A stretch of DNA of 64,000 nt, from assembly GCF_900167915.1 (NCBI RefSeq), contig NZ_FUYM01000009.1, positions 124,001-188,000 on the forward strand, read 5' to 3'. Positions within the stretch are counted from its first letter, which is position 1; each line of letters opens with the position of its first letter. The translations under genes and the position numbers were made by a program. Below, in pieces: positions 26,682 to 37,165 of the stretch. The notes beneath the pieces were generated by a model that was not told where the DNA came from, made no database searches, and saw only the letters and a program-made list of their open reading frames with translations. The DNA is from Rhizorhabdus histidinilytica. Lineage in GTDB: Bacteria > Pseudomonadota > Alphaproteobacteria > Sphingomonadales > Sphingomonadaceae.

Positions 26682-27155
26682 TCAGGTCGGCCGGGCCAAC
26701 ATCAGCCAGATGATCCCGAGCATCGCGAAGAAAGCCGGAAAGCCACTGAGAAACCACAAGCGGTAGAGGCGGAAATAGGCCGGCGGTAGCGGAGTTCCTT
26801 CCGACGCCGCCACGCGAGCCAGATCGCGCATCCGCATCTGCATCCAGACCACCGGCAGCCAGAAGCAGCCGATCAGGATGTAGAGTCCAACGGAGGCAAG
26901 GATCCACGGGCTGCCGAGCGACCAGCCAACCAGATGCGCCAACCAGACGCCGGTGACGGGCTGGACGAGGACGGCGGTCGCCGTGAACAGGAAATCGGCG
27001 ATCACGACCGTCGAGGCGACATGTGCGATCAGCGCCGCATCGCGGGTGCGATGGGCCATCAGCATGAAGAAGGCGATGCCCGCGCCGGTTCCGAGCAGCA
27101 CCGTCGCGCCGATCACATGCGCCCAACGCAGCAGCAGTTCGAGCGTGACGGTCAT
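26682..27155 (-). CDS. DUF2269 family membrane protein
   Basis: 157 residues with four hydrophobic helices: LLRWAHVIGATVLLGTGAGIAFF, the ADFLFTATAVLVQPVTG region, ILASVGLYILIGCFWLPVVW, and a last helix near the C-terminus. It carries the conserved His-containing first helix of DUF2269. Its ATG overlaps the upstream SDR-DoxX gene stop by 4 bases. The coupling suggests a joint membrane complex; function unknown. Confidence 0.85.
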   Translation of the reverse strand: MTVTLELLLRWAHVIGATVLLGTGAGIAFFMLMAHRTRDAALIAHVASTVVIADFLFTATAVLVQPVTGVWLAHLVGWSLGSPWILASVGLYILIGCFWLPVVWMQMRMRDLARVAASEGTPLPPAYFRLYRLWFLSGFPAFFAMLGIIWLMLARPT

Positions 27156-28447
27156 CGCCTGGCCAGCAGGACATAGGCGGTCAACGACAACATGGCCGCC
27201 GGAATCACCTTGAGCAGCGGCGCGAGTGGATCGAACCAGAGATCGGGCCGGACGATCGTCGCGCCGAGCAGATAGACGACGGTCACGGCGACCGTTCCGA
27301 GAAGGGCGAAGCGCACCGTCCGCCGATGCAGCATCAGCAGCGCGAGCAAACCATCGACGATCGCCCCTCCCCCGCCGAGCAACCGCGCCAGTCGATCGTC
27401 CAACCCTCCCATGCGGAGCAGTCCGGCCGCTTCGTCCAAACGGAGGGAGGTGGCGATCGCCGTTCCCATCCAGAGCAGGAAGAGCGAGGCGAGCATCACC
27501 GGCATCAACAGGGCGAGGCGTGCCGCGACTCGATCCTGCTTGCCGGCAGGCAAGACGGCCAGCACCGATTCGAGCGGTCGCACCGGCCGGCCGAGCAATA
27601 CCGCGGCTTCATCGGTATCGCCGGAAATCCCGGCCGCGAGCGCGGCGACGGCGTTATGGCGAAGCGGTGATCGCCAGCCCAGCCGGCTGAGCAAGTCGGC
27701 GCCGCCGACGATCAGCGCCATCACCATGCCACCCATCCGGATCGTCCGCCGCGCCGGATCGAAACCCAGCCAGGCCCGATGCAGCGCGACGATGTTCCCC
27801 AGCGTGCGCCGACGCGCCTCGACCAGGTCATGGCTACCCGTCGCCACATCACCCTCTACGGCTCGCACGACCGCCACAACCAGATCGTCAATGCCGATAC
27901 ACTGGATCGATCCGGTCGCGGATGGCAGCGGCGTCACCAAAGGCATCGCGGCAGCCATCCGGATCAGTTCGGTGCCGCCATAGGCGTTGCGGCCGATAAC
28001 GAGACCCGGCCGCAGGATGACATGGGCGAGCGAGGAGTTGGCAAGGGTCCGATCGGCCTCTGCCTTGCTGCGCAGAAAGATGCTGGTCGCCGACGCTTCG
28101 GCATTGGCGGCCGAAATCTGAACGAAACGCGTAACTCCGGTCGCCTCGGCCGCGGCGATCAGTGCGACGATGGCATCGGCCTGGACCCGTTGCACGGCAT
28201 GGCCAGCCTCGTCCTGCAACAAGCCGCTGGCGTTGACGATCGCATCGACCCCGGCGAGCAGCGGTTGCCACCGCACCGGATCGGTCATCGTCACCAGGTC
28301 GGCATAGTGCCAATTGATGGCGGGCAGGATTCGACGGCCATAGGCGAGGTCTCGGCCCACGCCGCTCACCCGATGGCCGCGGGCGGTCAGGCCACGTGCG
28401 ACATCACTGCCGATGAAGCCATAGGCTCCGATCAGCAGGACATGCAT
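27152..28447 (-). CDS. SDR/NAD(P)H-binding protein fused to DoxX-like membrane domain
   Basis: 431 residues. Residues 1-285 are an atypical short-chain dehydrogenase with the nucleotide motif GAYGFIGSDVARGL at about 7-20, ending with LGRPVRPLESVL. Residues about 300-431 carry four predicted transmembrane helices of the DoxX-like type (LRMGGLDDRLARLLGGGGAIVDG, then LALLMLHRRTVRFALLGTVA). A soluble reductase is therefore tethered to the inner membrane. The ATG overlaps nothing upstream; prs ends 4 bases before it. Substrate unknown. Confidence 0.82.
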   Translation of the reverse strand: MHVLLIGAYGFIGSDVARGLTARGHRVSGVGRDLAYGRRILPAINWHYADLVTMTDPVRWQPLLAGVDAIVNASGLLQDEAGHAVQRVQADAIVALIAAAEATGVTRFVQISAANAEASATSIFLRSKAEADRTLANSSLAHVILRPGLVIGRNAYGGTELIRMAAAMPLVTPLPSATGSIQCIGIDDLVVAVVRAVEGDVATGSHDLVEARRRTLGNIVALHRAWLGFDPARRTIRMGGMVMALIVGGADLLSRLGWRSPLRHNAVAALAAGISGDTDEAAVLLGRPVRPLESVLAVLPAGKQDRVAARLALLMPVMLASLFLLWMGTAIATSLRLDEAAGLLRMGGLDDRLARLLGGGGAIVDGLLALLMLHRRTVRFALLGTVAVTVVYLLGATIVRPDLWFDPLAPLLKVIPAAMLSLTAYVLLARR

Positions 28448-28451
28448 CGGA

Positions 28452-29387
<936 letters not shown>

Positions 29388-29474
29388 GGACAGATCCCCG
29401 AGGGCGGTGGCCGAGACTCGGGGGCTCTTAGTCGCAAGGTGCCCGATGGGGAAGAGGGTGGCTGAAAGGATGAT

Positions 29475-30827
29475 ATGGGCCTAAAGCCCGCCGCCATGGT
29501 CGTCACCCGCTTCGCTCCGTCCCCCACGGGCCGCCTTCACGTCGGCAATATCCGCACCGCGCTTCACAACTGGATGTGGGCGCGAGCCCATGGCGGGCGC
29601 TTCCTGCTGCGGCTCGACGACACCGACCGCGAACGGTCGACCGAGGAGAATGCCGCGGCGATCCGCGCCGATCTCGGCTGGCTCGGCCTGCATCCCGACG
29701 CCGAGGCGAAGCAGTCGGACCGCTTCGCGCTCTACGAGTCGCGGTTCGCGGAATTGCGGGCGCAGGGCCGGGTCTATCCCTGCTACGAAAGCGCCGAGGA
29801 ACTGGAGCTCAAGCGCAAGATCCTCGCCGGGCGCGGCCTGCCGCCGATCTACGACCGCGCCGCGCTCGCCCTCTCCGACGCCGAGCGCGCGGCCCTCGAA
29901 GCCGAGGGGCGCCGCCCGCACTGGCGCTTCCTGCTCGACCATGAGTCGCCGATCGCCTGGACCGACCTGATCCGCGGCCCCCAGCATCTCGATCCCAGGC
30001 TGTTGTCCGATCCGGTCGTCCGCCGCGCCGATGGAAGCTGGCTCTATATGCTGCCGAGCGTGATCGACGACATCGTGATGGGCGTCACCCATGTCGTGCG
30101 CGGCGAGGATCACGTCACCAATACGGGACTGCAGTTGCAGATGTTCGCGGCGCTCGGCGCGTCCGAACCGGCCTTCGCACATGAGGCGCTGCTGGTCGGG
30201 AGCGAAGGCAAGCTGTCGAAGCGGCTGGGCTCGCTCGGCTGCGACGCCTTCCGCGACGAGGGAATCGAGCCGGTCGCGCTGATCGCGCTGCTCGCCCGCA
30301 TCGGCACCAGCCTGCCGGTCGAGCCGGTCGCCGATCCGGCGGCGCTGTTCGACGGCTTCGACTTCGCCCGCTTCGGCCGCGCGCCGGCGCGCTTCGATCT
30401 CGACGAGCTCAAGGCGCTCAACGCGCGGATCATCCACATGCTGCCCTATGCGGCGGTAGCCGGCCGCCTGCCCGCAGGCATCGACGAAGCGGGCTGGGAG
30501 GCGATCCGTCCGAACCTCAACCGCATCGACGAAGCCGCCGGCTGGTGGACGGTGGTCGAAGGCCCGGTATCGGCCGAGATCGCACCCGAGGACCGCGCCT
30601 ATGTGGCACAGGCCGCCGAGCAGGCGACGGCGATCGACTGGAACGATGGCGCGTGGAAGGCGCTGACCGCCACGCTCGGTGCCGCGACCGGCCGCAAGGG
30701 CAAGGCGCTGTTCCTGCCGCTGCGCCTGGCGCTGACCGGCCGCGAGCACGGCCCCGACATGAACGCGCTGCTGCCGCTGATCGGCAGGGAGCGGGCGGTG
30801 GAGAGGCTGCGGGCGGCGGCCAGTTAA
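29475..30827 (+). CDS. gltX: Glutamyl-tRNA synthetase
   Basis: 450 residues. [20 protein letters not shown] is the class I HIGH region and KLSKR the KMSKS loop. The C-terminal anticodon-binding domain extends to the end, so it is not the short GluQ form. Alphaproteobacteria often have two gltX genes. The zinc-binding Cys cluster is absent. The start at 29475 has AAGGA 5 bases upstream; ATG 29496 is a possible alternative. Confidence 0.93.
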   Translation: MGLKPAAMVVTRFAPSPTGRLHVGNIRTALHNWMWARAHGGRFLLRLDDTDRERSTEENAAAIRADLGWLGLHPDAEAKQSDRFALYESRFAELRAQGRVYPCYESAEELELKRKILAGRGLPPIYDRAALALSDAERAALEAEGRRPHWRFLLDHESPIAWTDLIRGPQHLDPRLLSDPVVRRADGSWLYMLPSVIDDIVMGVTHVVRGEDHVTNTGLQLQMFAALGASEPAFAHEALLVGSEGKLSKRLGSLGCDAFRDEGIEPVALIALLARIGTSLPVEPVADPAALFDGFDFARFGRAPARFDLDELKALNARIIHMLPYAAVAGRLPAGIDEAGWEAIRPNLNRIDEAAGWWTVVEGPVSAEIAPEDRAYVAQAAEQATAIDWNDGAWKALTATLGAATGRKGKALFLPLRLALTGREHGPDMNALLPLIGRERAVERLRAAAS

Positions 30828-30832
30828 AGTCC

Positions 30833-30920
30833 GTCATCCCGGCGGAGGCCGGGATCTCGGAAGGCTCCTGCCTCGACCTCTTCTCCTCTCTCCCGAGATC
30901 CCGGCTTCCGCCGGGATGAC
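30833..30920. repeat. Paired inverted repeat between gltX and pspC-like gene
   Basis: GTCATCCCGGCGGAGGCCGG followed by GATCTCGG at the left, and the reverse complement CCGAGATCCCGGC...GCCGGGATGAC at the right. The two halves can form one long hairpin or two short ones. It may act as the terminator for gltX and the convergent gene. Confidence 0.8.
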
Positions 30921-30936
30921 GTTTGAGAAGGGAGGC

Positions 30937-31137
30937 TCAGTACCGGTTCGACGGGGCGATCAGGCCGACCAGCAGGTAGAGGATGATCGTCGAACCGACG
31001 CCGCAGAGCGTGAGCAGGACGGCAAGGACGCGGACCAGCATCAGGTCGATGCCGCTATAGTCGGCAAGACCGGCGCATACGCCCATGATCTTGCCCTCGC
31101 TCTTGTTGAGGCGGAAGCTGTTGCTGCGGACGGACAT
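30937..31137 (-). CDS. PspC domain protein
   Basis: 66 residues: MSVRSNSFRLNKSEGKIMGVCAGLADYSGID is the PspC signature, followed by one transmembrane segment (LAVLLTLCGVGSTIILYLLVGL). It is a small inner-membrane stress protein. No pspA or pspB genes are adjacent. A short membrane-protein gene lies just upstream on the same strand. Confidence 0.9.
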   Translation of the reverse strand: MSVRSNSFRLNKSEGKIMGVCAGLADYSGIDLMLVRVLAVLLTLCGVGSTIILYLLVGLIAPSNRY

Positions 31138-31168
31138 GGCAATTTCCCTTTGCGGATGGGAGGGGAGG

Positions 31169-31336
31169 TCAGAGCAGGGCGGGCCGGTCCAGCGAGACCG
31201 AGGCCGCCGTGCAGAAGCAGTTGGCGTTGGCCGGGCCGAGCGCGGTCGCGAGGCAGGCGAGGCTGAACAGAAGACCGCCGCCGACCGCGAGCAGGAAGCG
31301 CCGGGCTTCGCCGAGGCTGAGGTTGGTGTCGATCAT
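31169..31336 (-). CDS. Small single-pass membrane protein
   Basis: 55 residues from an ATG with GGGAG upstream. One hydrophobic helix (FLLAVGGGLLFSLACLATAL) is followed by a short Cys-containing tail. No family is recognised. It shares the strand and a short 31-base gap with the PspC gene, so they are probably cotranscribed. Upstream lies a 291-base divergent region before tonB. Confidence 0.5.
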   Translation of the reverse strand: MIDTNLSLGEARRFLLAVGGGLLFSLACLATALGPANANCFCTAASVSLDRPALL

Positions 31337-31627
31337 CGTCTTGCTCCCTTCGTCACGGCCACCCTTACGGCCGATGCCAGGACGTTTGCAGGAGCCGTGC
31401 CAAATCGCCAAAAGGCCGGAATGCGGGCATTTTCCCCAATGCATCGCGCGCAGAGCGCAACGATCATGCCAACAGGTGGGAAAATTCACCAATTTGCCAT
31501 GGGAAACCGCGCCAATGCCGCCATCGTTGCGGCACCGGCAGGATTTCCGCGCCAAGCGCGTCGTAATGATGTATCATTGCCTCCGCGATCCGCCGTCAGC
31601 GCGGACGCACTGGAGTAGGAGGCGTTC

Positions 31628-32260
31628 ATGACCCATGGAGGTTTTCTCGAACAAGGCAAAACGACCAACAAGATCGGCCTGACGCTCGTCATAGCCGGCC
31701 ATGCGGCGGTCCTCGCCGCGCTCGCCCTGGCGCCACCCGAGGCGATCCAACGCATCGTCTATCTTCCCACCATCGTCGAAAGCATCCGGGAGGCGGCGCC
31801 GCCACCCGCTGAGCCGCCGCCCCCGCCGGCCGCCCAGCCCGAGCGGACGCAGCCGACCAGAGTCGATCCGATCGTCCAGGCCGGCGATCCGGTGCGGCCG
31901 ATCGATCTGACGCCGCTGCCACCCCGGCCGCTGCCGCCGGTGCTGCCGCAGATCCCGCCAGCGTCGGAACCGGCGATGCTGCCGGCGACGATCGATCCCG
32001 CGGCGATGGCGCGCTTCCAGCCGGACTATCCATCCGAACTGGTCCGCGCCGAGCTGGAGGGGAGCGCCACCGTCCGGATACTGATCGGCATCGATGGACG
32101 GGTGAAGGCGGTCGAGCTGGTCAGCGCCACCCATCCCGGCTTCTTCGACGCGACGAAGCGGCAGGCGCTGCGCCACTGGAAATTCCGTCCGGCGACGAAG
32201 GACGGCATCGCCACCGAAAGCTGGCGGACGATGACGGTGCGCTTCACCCTCAAGGACTGA
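31628..32260 (+). CDS. tonB: TonB-like energy transducer
   Basis: 210 residues. One N-terminal transmembrane anchor (GLTLVIAGHAAVLAALAL, about 17-35) is followed by a Pro-rich spacer (PPPAEPPPPPAAQPERTQP) and a C-terminal TonB domain (PDYPSELVRAELEGSATVRI through WKFRP to MTVRFTLKD). It transmits proton-motive force to outer-membrane receptors. exbB and exbD are not in the neighbourhood, so it must use ones encoded elsewhere. It may serve the receptors at 11192 and 57121. Confidence 0.88.
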   Translation: MTHGGFLEQGKTTNKIGLTLVIAGHAAVLAALALAPPEAIQRIVYLPTIVESIREAAPPPAEPPPPPAAQPERTQPTRVDPIVQAGDPVRPIDLTPLPPRPLPPVLPQIPPASEPAMLPATIDPAAMARFQPDYPSELVRAELEGSATVRILIGIDGRVKAVELVSATHPGFFDATKRQALRHWKFRPATKDGIATESWRTMTVRFTLKD

Positions 32261-32321
32261 TTGCCCCGGCCCGTCGCGCCCCGGGCTGGCGCGGCGGGCC
32301 TTCGGCCACTATCTAGCGGCC

Positions 32322-32660
32322 ATGGCCGTCTTCCCCCGCCCCTCGAAACCCTCAGCCGTCTGGGCCGACTTAAAGGCGCTGCTGCGCCAGCAGGAACGGC
32401 ACAAGCTGCTGATCGCGCTGGCCTCGATCCTGATGCCGGCGATCATCGTCACCGGCTTCTACGTCGATTCGAAGATGGACCCGCCCAAGGCGCAGATCAT
32501 CTATGCGCAGAGCTGGCCCGCCAGCCGCACCGACGCCGAGATCATCAAGCAGAACATCGCCGACCAGAAGATCCGCGACGCCCAGCTCGCCGAGAAGCGC
32601 AAGGGCTACCAGCGGCTCGCCGACAATCTCGGCATTGATTATGAGCAGCCCAAGCGCTGA
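32322..32660 (+). CDS. Hypothetical single-pass membrane protein upstream of ribD
   Basis: 112 residues. One hydrophobic segment (LLIALASILMPAIIVTGFYVD, about 29-50) is followed by a charged, probably coiled-coil periplasmic tail (TDAEIIKQNIADQKIRDAQLAEKRKGYQRLADNL). No family is recognised. Its 3' end overlaps the ribD start by 20 bases, indicating transcriptional and translational coupling to the riboflavin genes. Confidence 0.72.
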   Translation: MAVFPRPSKPSAVWADLKALLRQQERHKLLIALASILMPAIIVTGFYVDSKMDPPKAQIIYAQSWPASRTDAEIIKQNIADQKIRDAQLAEKRKGYQRLADNLGIDYEQPKR

Positions 32661-33615
32661 CGATCATCGCTGGATGCTGTCGGCCGTGGCCCTTGCGGGG
32701 CGCGGCCGCGGACGGACCGCGCCCAATCCCAATGTCGGCTGCGTCATCGTCCGCGATGGGCGGGTGATCGGGCGCGGCTGGACCGGCGCGGGCGGCCGCC
32801 CCCATGCCGAGGCGATCGCGATCGAGGCCGCCGGCGACGTCGCCGGGGCGACGCTCTACGTCACGCTCGAACCCTGCGCCCATGTCTCGGCGCGCGGCCC
32901 CGCCTGCGCCGACCTGATCGTCGCGGCGAAGCCGGCGCGCGTGGCGATCGCGTTGCGCGATCCCGATCCGCGCACCGATGGGCGCGGCATCGCCCGGATC
33001 GAGGCGGCGGGGATCGCCGTCGCCACCGGCGTCGAGGCCGCCGCGGCGCGCGCGTCGATGGCCGGCTTCCTGACGCGTCGGTCGAAGGGACGGCCGCACG
33101 TCACGCTCAAGCTCGCCACCTCGCTCGACGGGCGGATCGCGCTGCCCGACGGGTCGAGCCGCTGGATCACCGGCCCCGCTGCCCGCGCCCACGCCCATCT
33201 CGAACGCGCCCGACACGAGATGATCCTGGTCGGGCGCGGCACGCTGGAGGCCGATTCGCCGACGCTGGACGTGCGCCTGCCCGGCCTCGAGGGACGCAGC
33301 CCGCGCCGCGCGGTGCTGGGCCATGGCGCGGCGCCCGAGGGCTGGACGGCGCTGCGCGACCCGACCGCCATCGCCGGTCTCGACGGGGTCGACCATCTGT
33401 TCGTCGAGGGCGGGGCGGGCACCGCCGCCGCCTTCCTGGCCGCCGACCTGGTCGACCGGCTGCTGCTCTACACCGCACCGATCGTCGTCGGCGCCGGCCG
33501 CTCCGCGATCGGCGACATCGGACTCGCTGACCTCGCCGCCGCGCACGATCGCTGGCGGCTCGCCGACACGCGGACGCTTGGCATCGACCGCCTCTCCATC
33601 TACGAGCGCATCTGA
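32641..33615 (+). CDS. ribD: Bifunctional riboflavin deaminase/reductase
   Basis: 324 residues, somewhat short. The N-terminal cytidine-deaminase-like domain has HAEAIA (zinc His and catalytic Glu) and LEPCAHVSARGPACADLI (two zinc Cys). The C-terminal domain (from about 150) is the NADPH-dependent reductase (TLKLATSLDGRIALPDGSSRWITG, then HLFVEGGAGTAAAFL). It converts the GTP cyclohydrolase product to the ribitylamino pyrimidine. The ATG at 32641 lies inside the preceding gene. It is followed 1 base later by ribE. Confidence 0.95.
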   Translation: MSSPSADDHRWMLSAVALAGRGRGRTAPNPNVGCVIVRDGRVIGRGWTGAGGRPHAEAIAIEAAGDVAGATLYVTLEPCAHVSARGPACADLIVAAKPARVAIALRDPDPRTDGRGIARIEAAGIAVATGVEAAAARASMAGFLTRRSKGRPHVTLKLATSLDGRIALPDGSSRWITGPAARAHAHLERARHEMILVGRGTLEADSPTLDVRLPGLEGRSPRRAVLGHGAAPEGWTALRDPTAIAGLDGVDHLFVEGGAGTAAAFLAADLVDRLLLYTAPIVVGAGRSAIGDIGLADLAAAHDRWRLADTRTLGIDRLSIYERI

Positions 33616-33616
33616 C

Positions 33617-34234
33617 ATGTTCACAGGCATCATCACCGACGTCGGCACGATCAGCGCGACCGAGATGCGCGGCGACCTGCATGTGCGGATCGCCTGCGGC
33701 TACGACACCGGCACCATCGACATCGGCGCCTCGATCGCCTGCTCGGGCGCCTGCATGACCGTCGTCGAGCTGGGCCCCGACTGGTTCGCGGTCGACATCA
33801 GCCACGAAAGCGTCTCGCGCACAGCGCCGGGCCGGTGGGAGACAGGCCGCAAGCTCAACCTCGAACGCTCGCTCAAGGTCGGCGACGAACTGGGCGGGCA
33901 TATCGTCACCGGCCATGTCGACGGCGTCGGCACGATCGTGTCGATCGCCGCCGAGGGCGACTCGACCCGGCTGGAGATCCGCGCACCCGCCGAGCTCGCG
34001 CCCTATCTGGCGGCCAAGGGCTCGATCGCGGTCGACGGCATCTCGCTGACCGTCAACAGCGTCACCGACCAGCCCGACGGCAGCACCGTCTTCGGGCTCA
34101 ACATCATCCCGCACACCGCCGCCGTGACGACGCTGGGGACGATGGCCGTCCATGACGGCGTCAATCTCGAGATCGACGTCCTCGCCCGCTATCTCGGGCG
34201 AATGGAGCAGCTCCGGTCGCTGGCGAAGCGGTAA
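33617..34234 (+). CDS. ribE: Riboflavin synthase alpha chain
   Basis: 205 residues, beginning MFTGIITDVGTI and repeating as two lumazine-binding beta-barrel halves (second half from LGGHIVTGHVDGVG). ISLTVNSV carries the catalytic-site region. It dismutates 6,7-dimethyl-8-ribityllumazine to riboflavin. Its stop codon's last base is the first base of the palindrome at 34234. Confidence 0.96.
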   Translation: MFTGIITDVGTISATEMRGDLHVRIACGYDTGTIDIGASIACSGACMTVVELGPDWFAVDISHESVSRTAPGRWETGRKLNLERSLKVGDELGGHIVTGHVDGVGTIVSIAAEGDSTRLEIRAPAELAPYLAAKGSIAVDGISLTVNSVTDQPDGSTVFGLNIIPHTAAVTTLGTMAVHDGVNLEIDVLARYLGRMEQLRSLAKR

Positions 34235-34253
34235 ATCACATTATAATGTGATT
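34234..34253. promoter_or_regulatory. Perfect 20-bp palindrome over a TATAAT box
   Basis: AATCACATTATAATGTGATT is a perfect dyad. Its centre contains TATAAT at 34242-34247, matching a consensus -10 element. It lies in the gap between ribE and the HTH-RibB fusion. A repressor bound here would occlude the promoter. The likely binder is the adjacent HTH-containing protein (inferred). Confidence 0.7.
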
Positions 34254-34273
34254 CTTCGATTGTAGGCCATATT

Positions 34274-34294
34274 GCGGTGTGATATTCACGCCGC
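34274..34294. promoter_or_regulatory. Second dyad abutting the ribB fusion start codon
   Basis: GCGG-t-GTGA-TAT-TCAC-g-CCGC: nine of ten arm positions pair, and the last base directly precedes the ATG at 34295. It shares TGTGAT with the first palindrome, 31 bases (about three helical turns) apart. It could be a second operator, or an RNA hairpin covering the ribosome site. Confidence 0.5.
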
Positions 34295-35569
<1,275 letters not shown>

Positions 35570-35580
35570 AAAGCGAGACC

Positions 35581-36003
35581 ATGGCCAAGCTGCTCATCGT
35601 AGAGGCGCGCTTCTACGACCATCTCAACGACCTGCTGCTCGACGGCGCGCGCACCGCGATCGAGGAGGCGGGCCACAAGCATGAGACGATCACCGTCCCC
35701 GGCGCGCTCGAAGTGCCGGGCGCGATCGCGATGGCGGCGGAAAGCGGCCGCTATGACGGCTTCGTCGCGCTGGGCGTGGTGATCCGTGGCGAGACCTATC
35801 ATTTCGAGGTGGTCTCGAACGAGAGCGCACGCGGGCTGATGGCGCTGTCGATGGACAGCCTCGCGATCGGCAACGGCATCCTGACGGTCGAGAACGAGGC
35901 CCAGGCCCTCACCCGCGCCCGCCGCACCGAGAAGGACAAGGGCGGCGAGGCGGCCAAGGCCGCGCTGCGGATGATGGAGCTGCGCGAGAAATTCGCGGGC
36001 TGA
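35581..36003 (+). CDS. ribH: 6,7-dimethyl-8-ribityllumazine synthase
   Basis: 140 residues. Key active-site segments are [16 protein letters not shown] and [22 protein letters not shown], with the catalytic His within YHFE. It condenses the RibB and RibD products to lumazine. It begins 11 bases after the fusion gene and ends the cluster; a hairpin repeat follows at 36014. Confidence 0.95.
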   Translation: MAKLLIVEARFYDHLNDLLLDGARTAIEEAGHKHETITVPGALEVPGAIAMAAESGRYDGFVALGVVIRGETYHFEVVSNESARGLMALSMDSLAIGNGILTVENEAQALTRARRTEKDKGGEAAKAALRMMELREKFAG

Positions 36004-36013
36004 GGCCGCAACC

Positions 36014-36039
36014 GTCATCCCGGCGAAAGCCGGGATGAC
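36014..36039. repeat. Single hairpin repeat after ribH
   Basis: GTCATCCCGGC-GAAA-GCCGGGATGAC, a perfect 11-bp stem with a GAAA tetraloop. It is of the same type as the repeats at 30833. It may terminate the convergent ribH and oxidoreductase transcripts. Confidence 0.8.
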
Positions 36040-36053
36040 GTCTCAGGGCTGTC

Positions 36054-37109
36054 CTACGCCGCGCTGGGATAGTCGATATAGCCCTCCGGGCCCTGCGCGT
36101 AGAAGGTCGCCACGTCGGCCCGCAGGATCGGCAGGCCCTTGCTGAAGCGCTGCGGCAGGTCCGGATTGGCGATGAACGGCTTGCCGAAGCTGACCGCATC
36201 GGCCGCCCCACTGTCGAGCGCGGCCTGCGCGCCCGCAGCGTCGTATCCGGCGTTGACGATGAACGGCCCGTCGAAGGCGCGCCGCATCGCCGGCCCGACC
36301 GGGGGATGGTCGAGCCCGCGCGGTTCGCGGATTTCGAGGAAGGCGATGCCGATGTCGGACAGCAGCGCCGCCGCCGCGGTGAACAGCGGTTCGGGATCGC
36401 TGTCGTCGACGCCCTGGATCGCGCCGTTGGGCGACAGCCGCACGCCGGTCCGTTCGGCGCCGACCGCATCGACCACGGCGCGCGTCACCTCGCCCAGCAG
36501 GCGGGTCCGGTTCTCGATCGACCCGCCATAGATGTCGGTGCGATGGTTCGACGAATCACGCAGGAACTGGTCGATCAGATAGCCGTTCGCCGCGTGAATC
36601 TGCACCCCGTCGAATCCAGCCGCGATCGCGTTGCGGGCGGCCTGCGCATAGTCGGCGAGCAGCGCCGGCACCTCGTCGATGCGGAGCGGCCGGGGTTCGG
36701 TATAGGGCTGCTCGCCCTCATAGGTCATGGCGAGGTCGGGTGCGGTGATCGCCGAGGCGGAGACCGGCTGCTGCCCGCTGACCGACGGATGGACGACGCG
36801 GCCCATGTGCCAGAGCTGGCTGACGATCCGTCCGCCCGCGGCGTGGACCGCCTCGGTCACCGGCCGCCAGGCGGCAACCTGCTCCTCGTTCCAGATGCCG
36901 GGCGCATGGGGCCAGCCGAGCCCGGCACGGCTGATCCCGGTCGCCTCGCTGATGATCAGGCCGGCCGAGGCGCGCTGCGCATAATATTCGGCCATGATCG
37001 GCACCGGCACCGCCGCGCGCGTCGCCCGCGCGCGGGTGAGCGGGGCCATGATGATGCGGTTGCGCGCCTCGATGGCGCCGAGGCGGATGGGATCGAACAA
37101 AGTCGGCAT
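36054..37109 (-). CDS. Old yellow enzyme family alkene reductase
   Basis: A 351-residue FMN-dependent ene-reductase (N-ethylmaleimide reductase-like). It starts MPTLFDPIRLGAIEARNRIIMAPLTRARA. The substrate-binding His/Asn pair is within GVQIHAANGYLIDQFLRDSSNHRTDIYGGS. Later segments YDAAGAQAALDSGAADAVSFGKPFIANPDLP bind FMN phosphate. The ATG at 37109 is used; the longer frame upstream is shared with the divergent transporter region. Confidence 0.9.
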   Translation of the reverse strand: MPTLFDPIRLGAIEARNRIIMAPLTRARATRAAVPVPIMAEYYAQRASAGLIISEATGISRAGLGWPHAPGIWNEEQVAAWRPVTEAVHAAGGRIVSQLWHMGRVVHPSVSGQQPVSASAITAPDLAMTYEGEQPYTEPRPLRIDEVPALLADYAQAARNAIAAGFDGVQIHAANGYLIDQFLRDSSNHRTDIYGGSIENRTRLLGEVTRAVVDAVGAERTGVRLSPNGAIQGVDDSDPEPLFTAAAALLSDIGIAFLEIREPRGLDHPPVGPAMRRAFDGPFIVNAGYDAAGAQAALDSGAADAVSFGKPFIANPDLPQRFSKGLPILRADVATFYAQGPEGYIDYPSAA

Positions 37110-37165
37110 GCCGGAACCTTTCGCACTTGCGTGATGGAGCAAAAGGTAGGACGAGCCGGCGGGCG

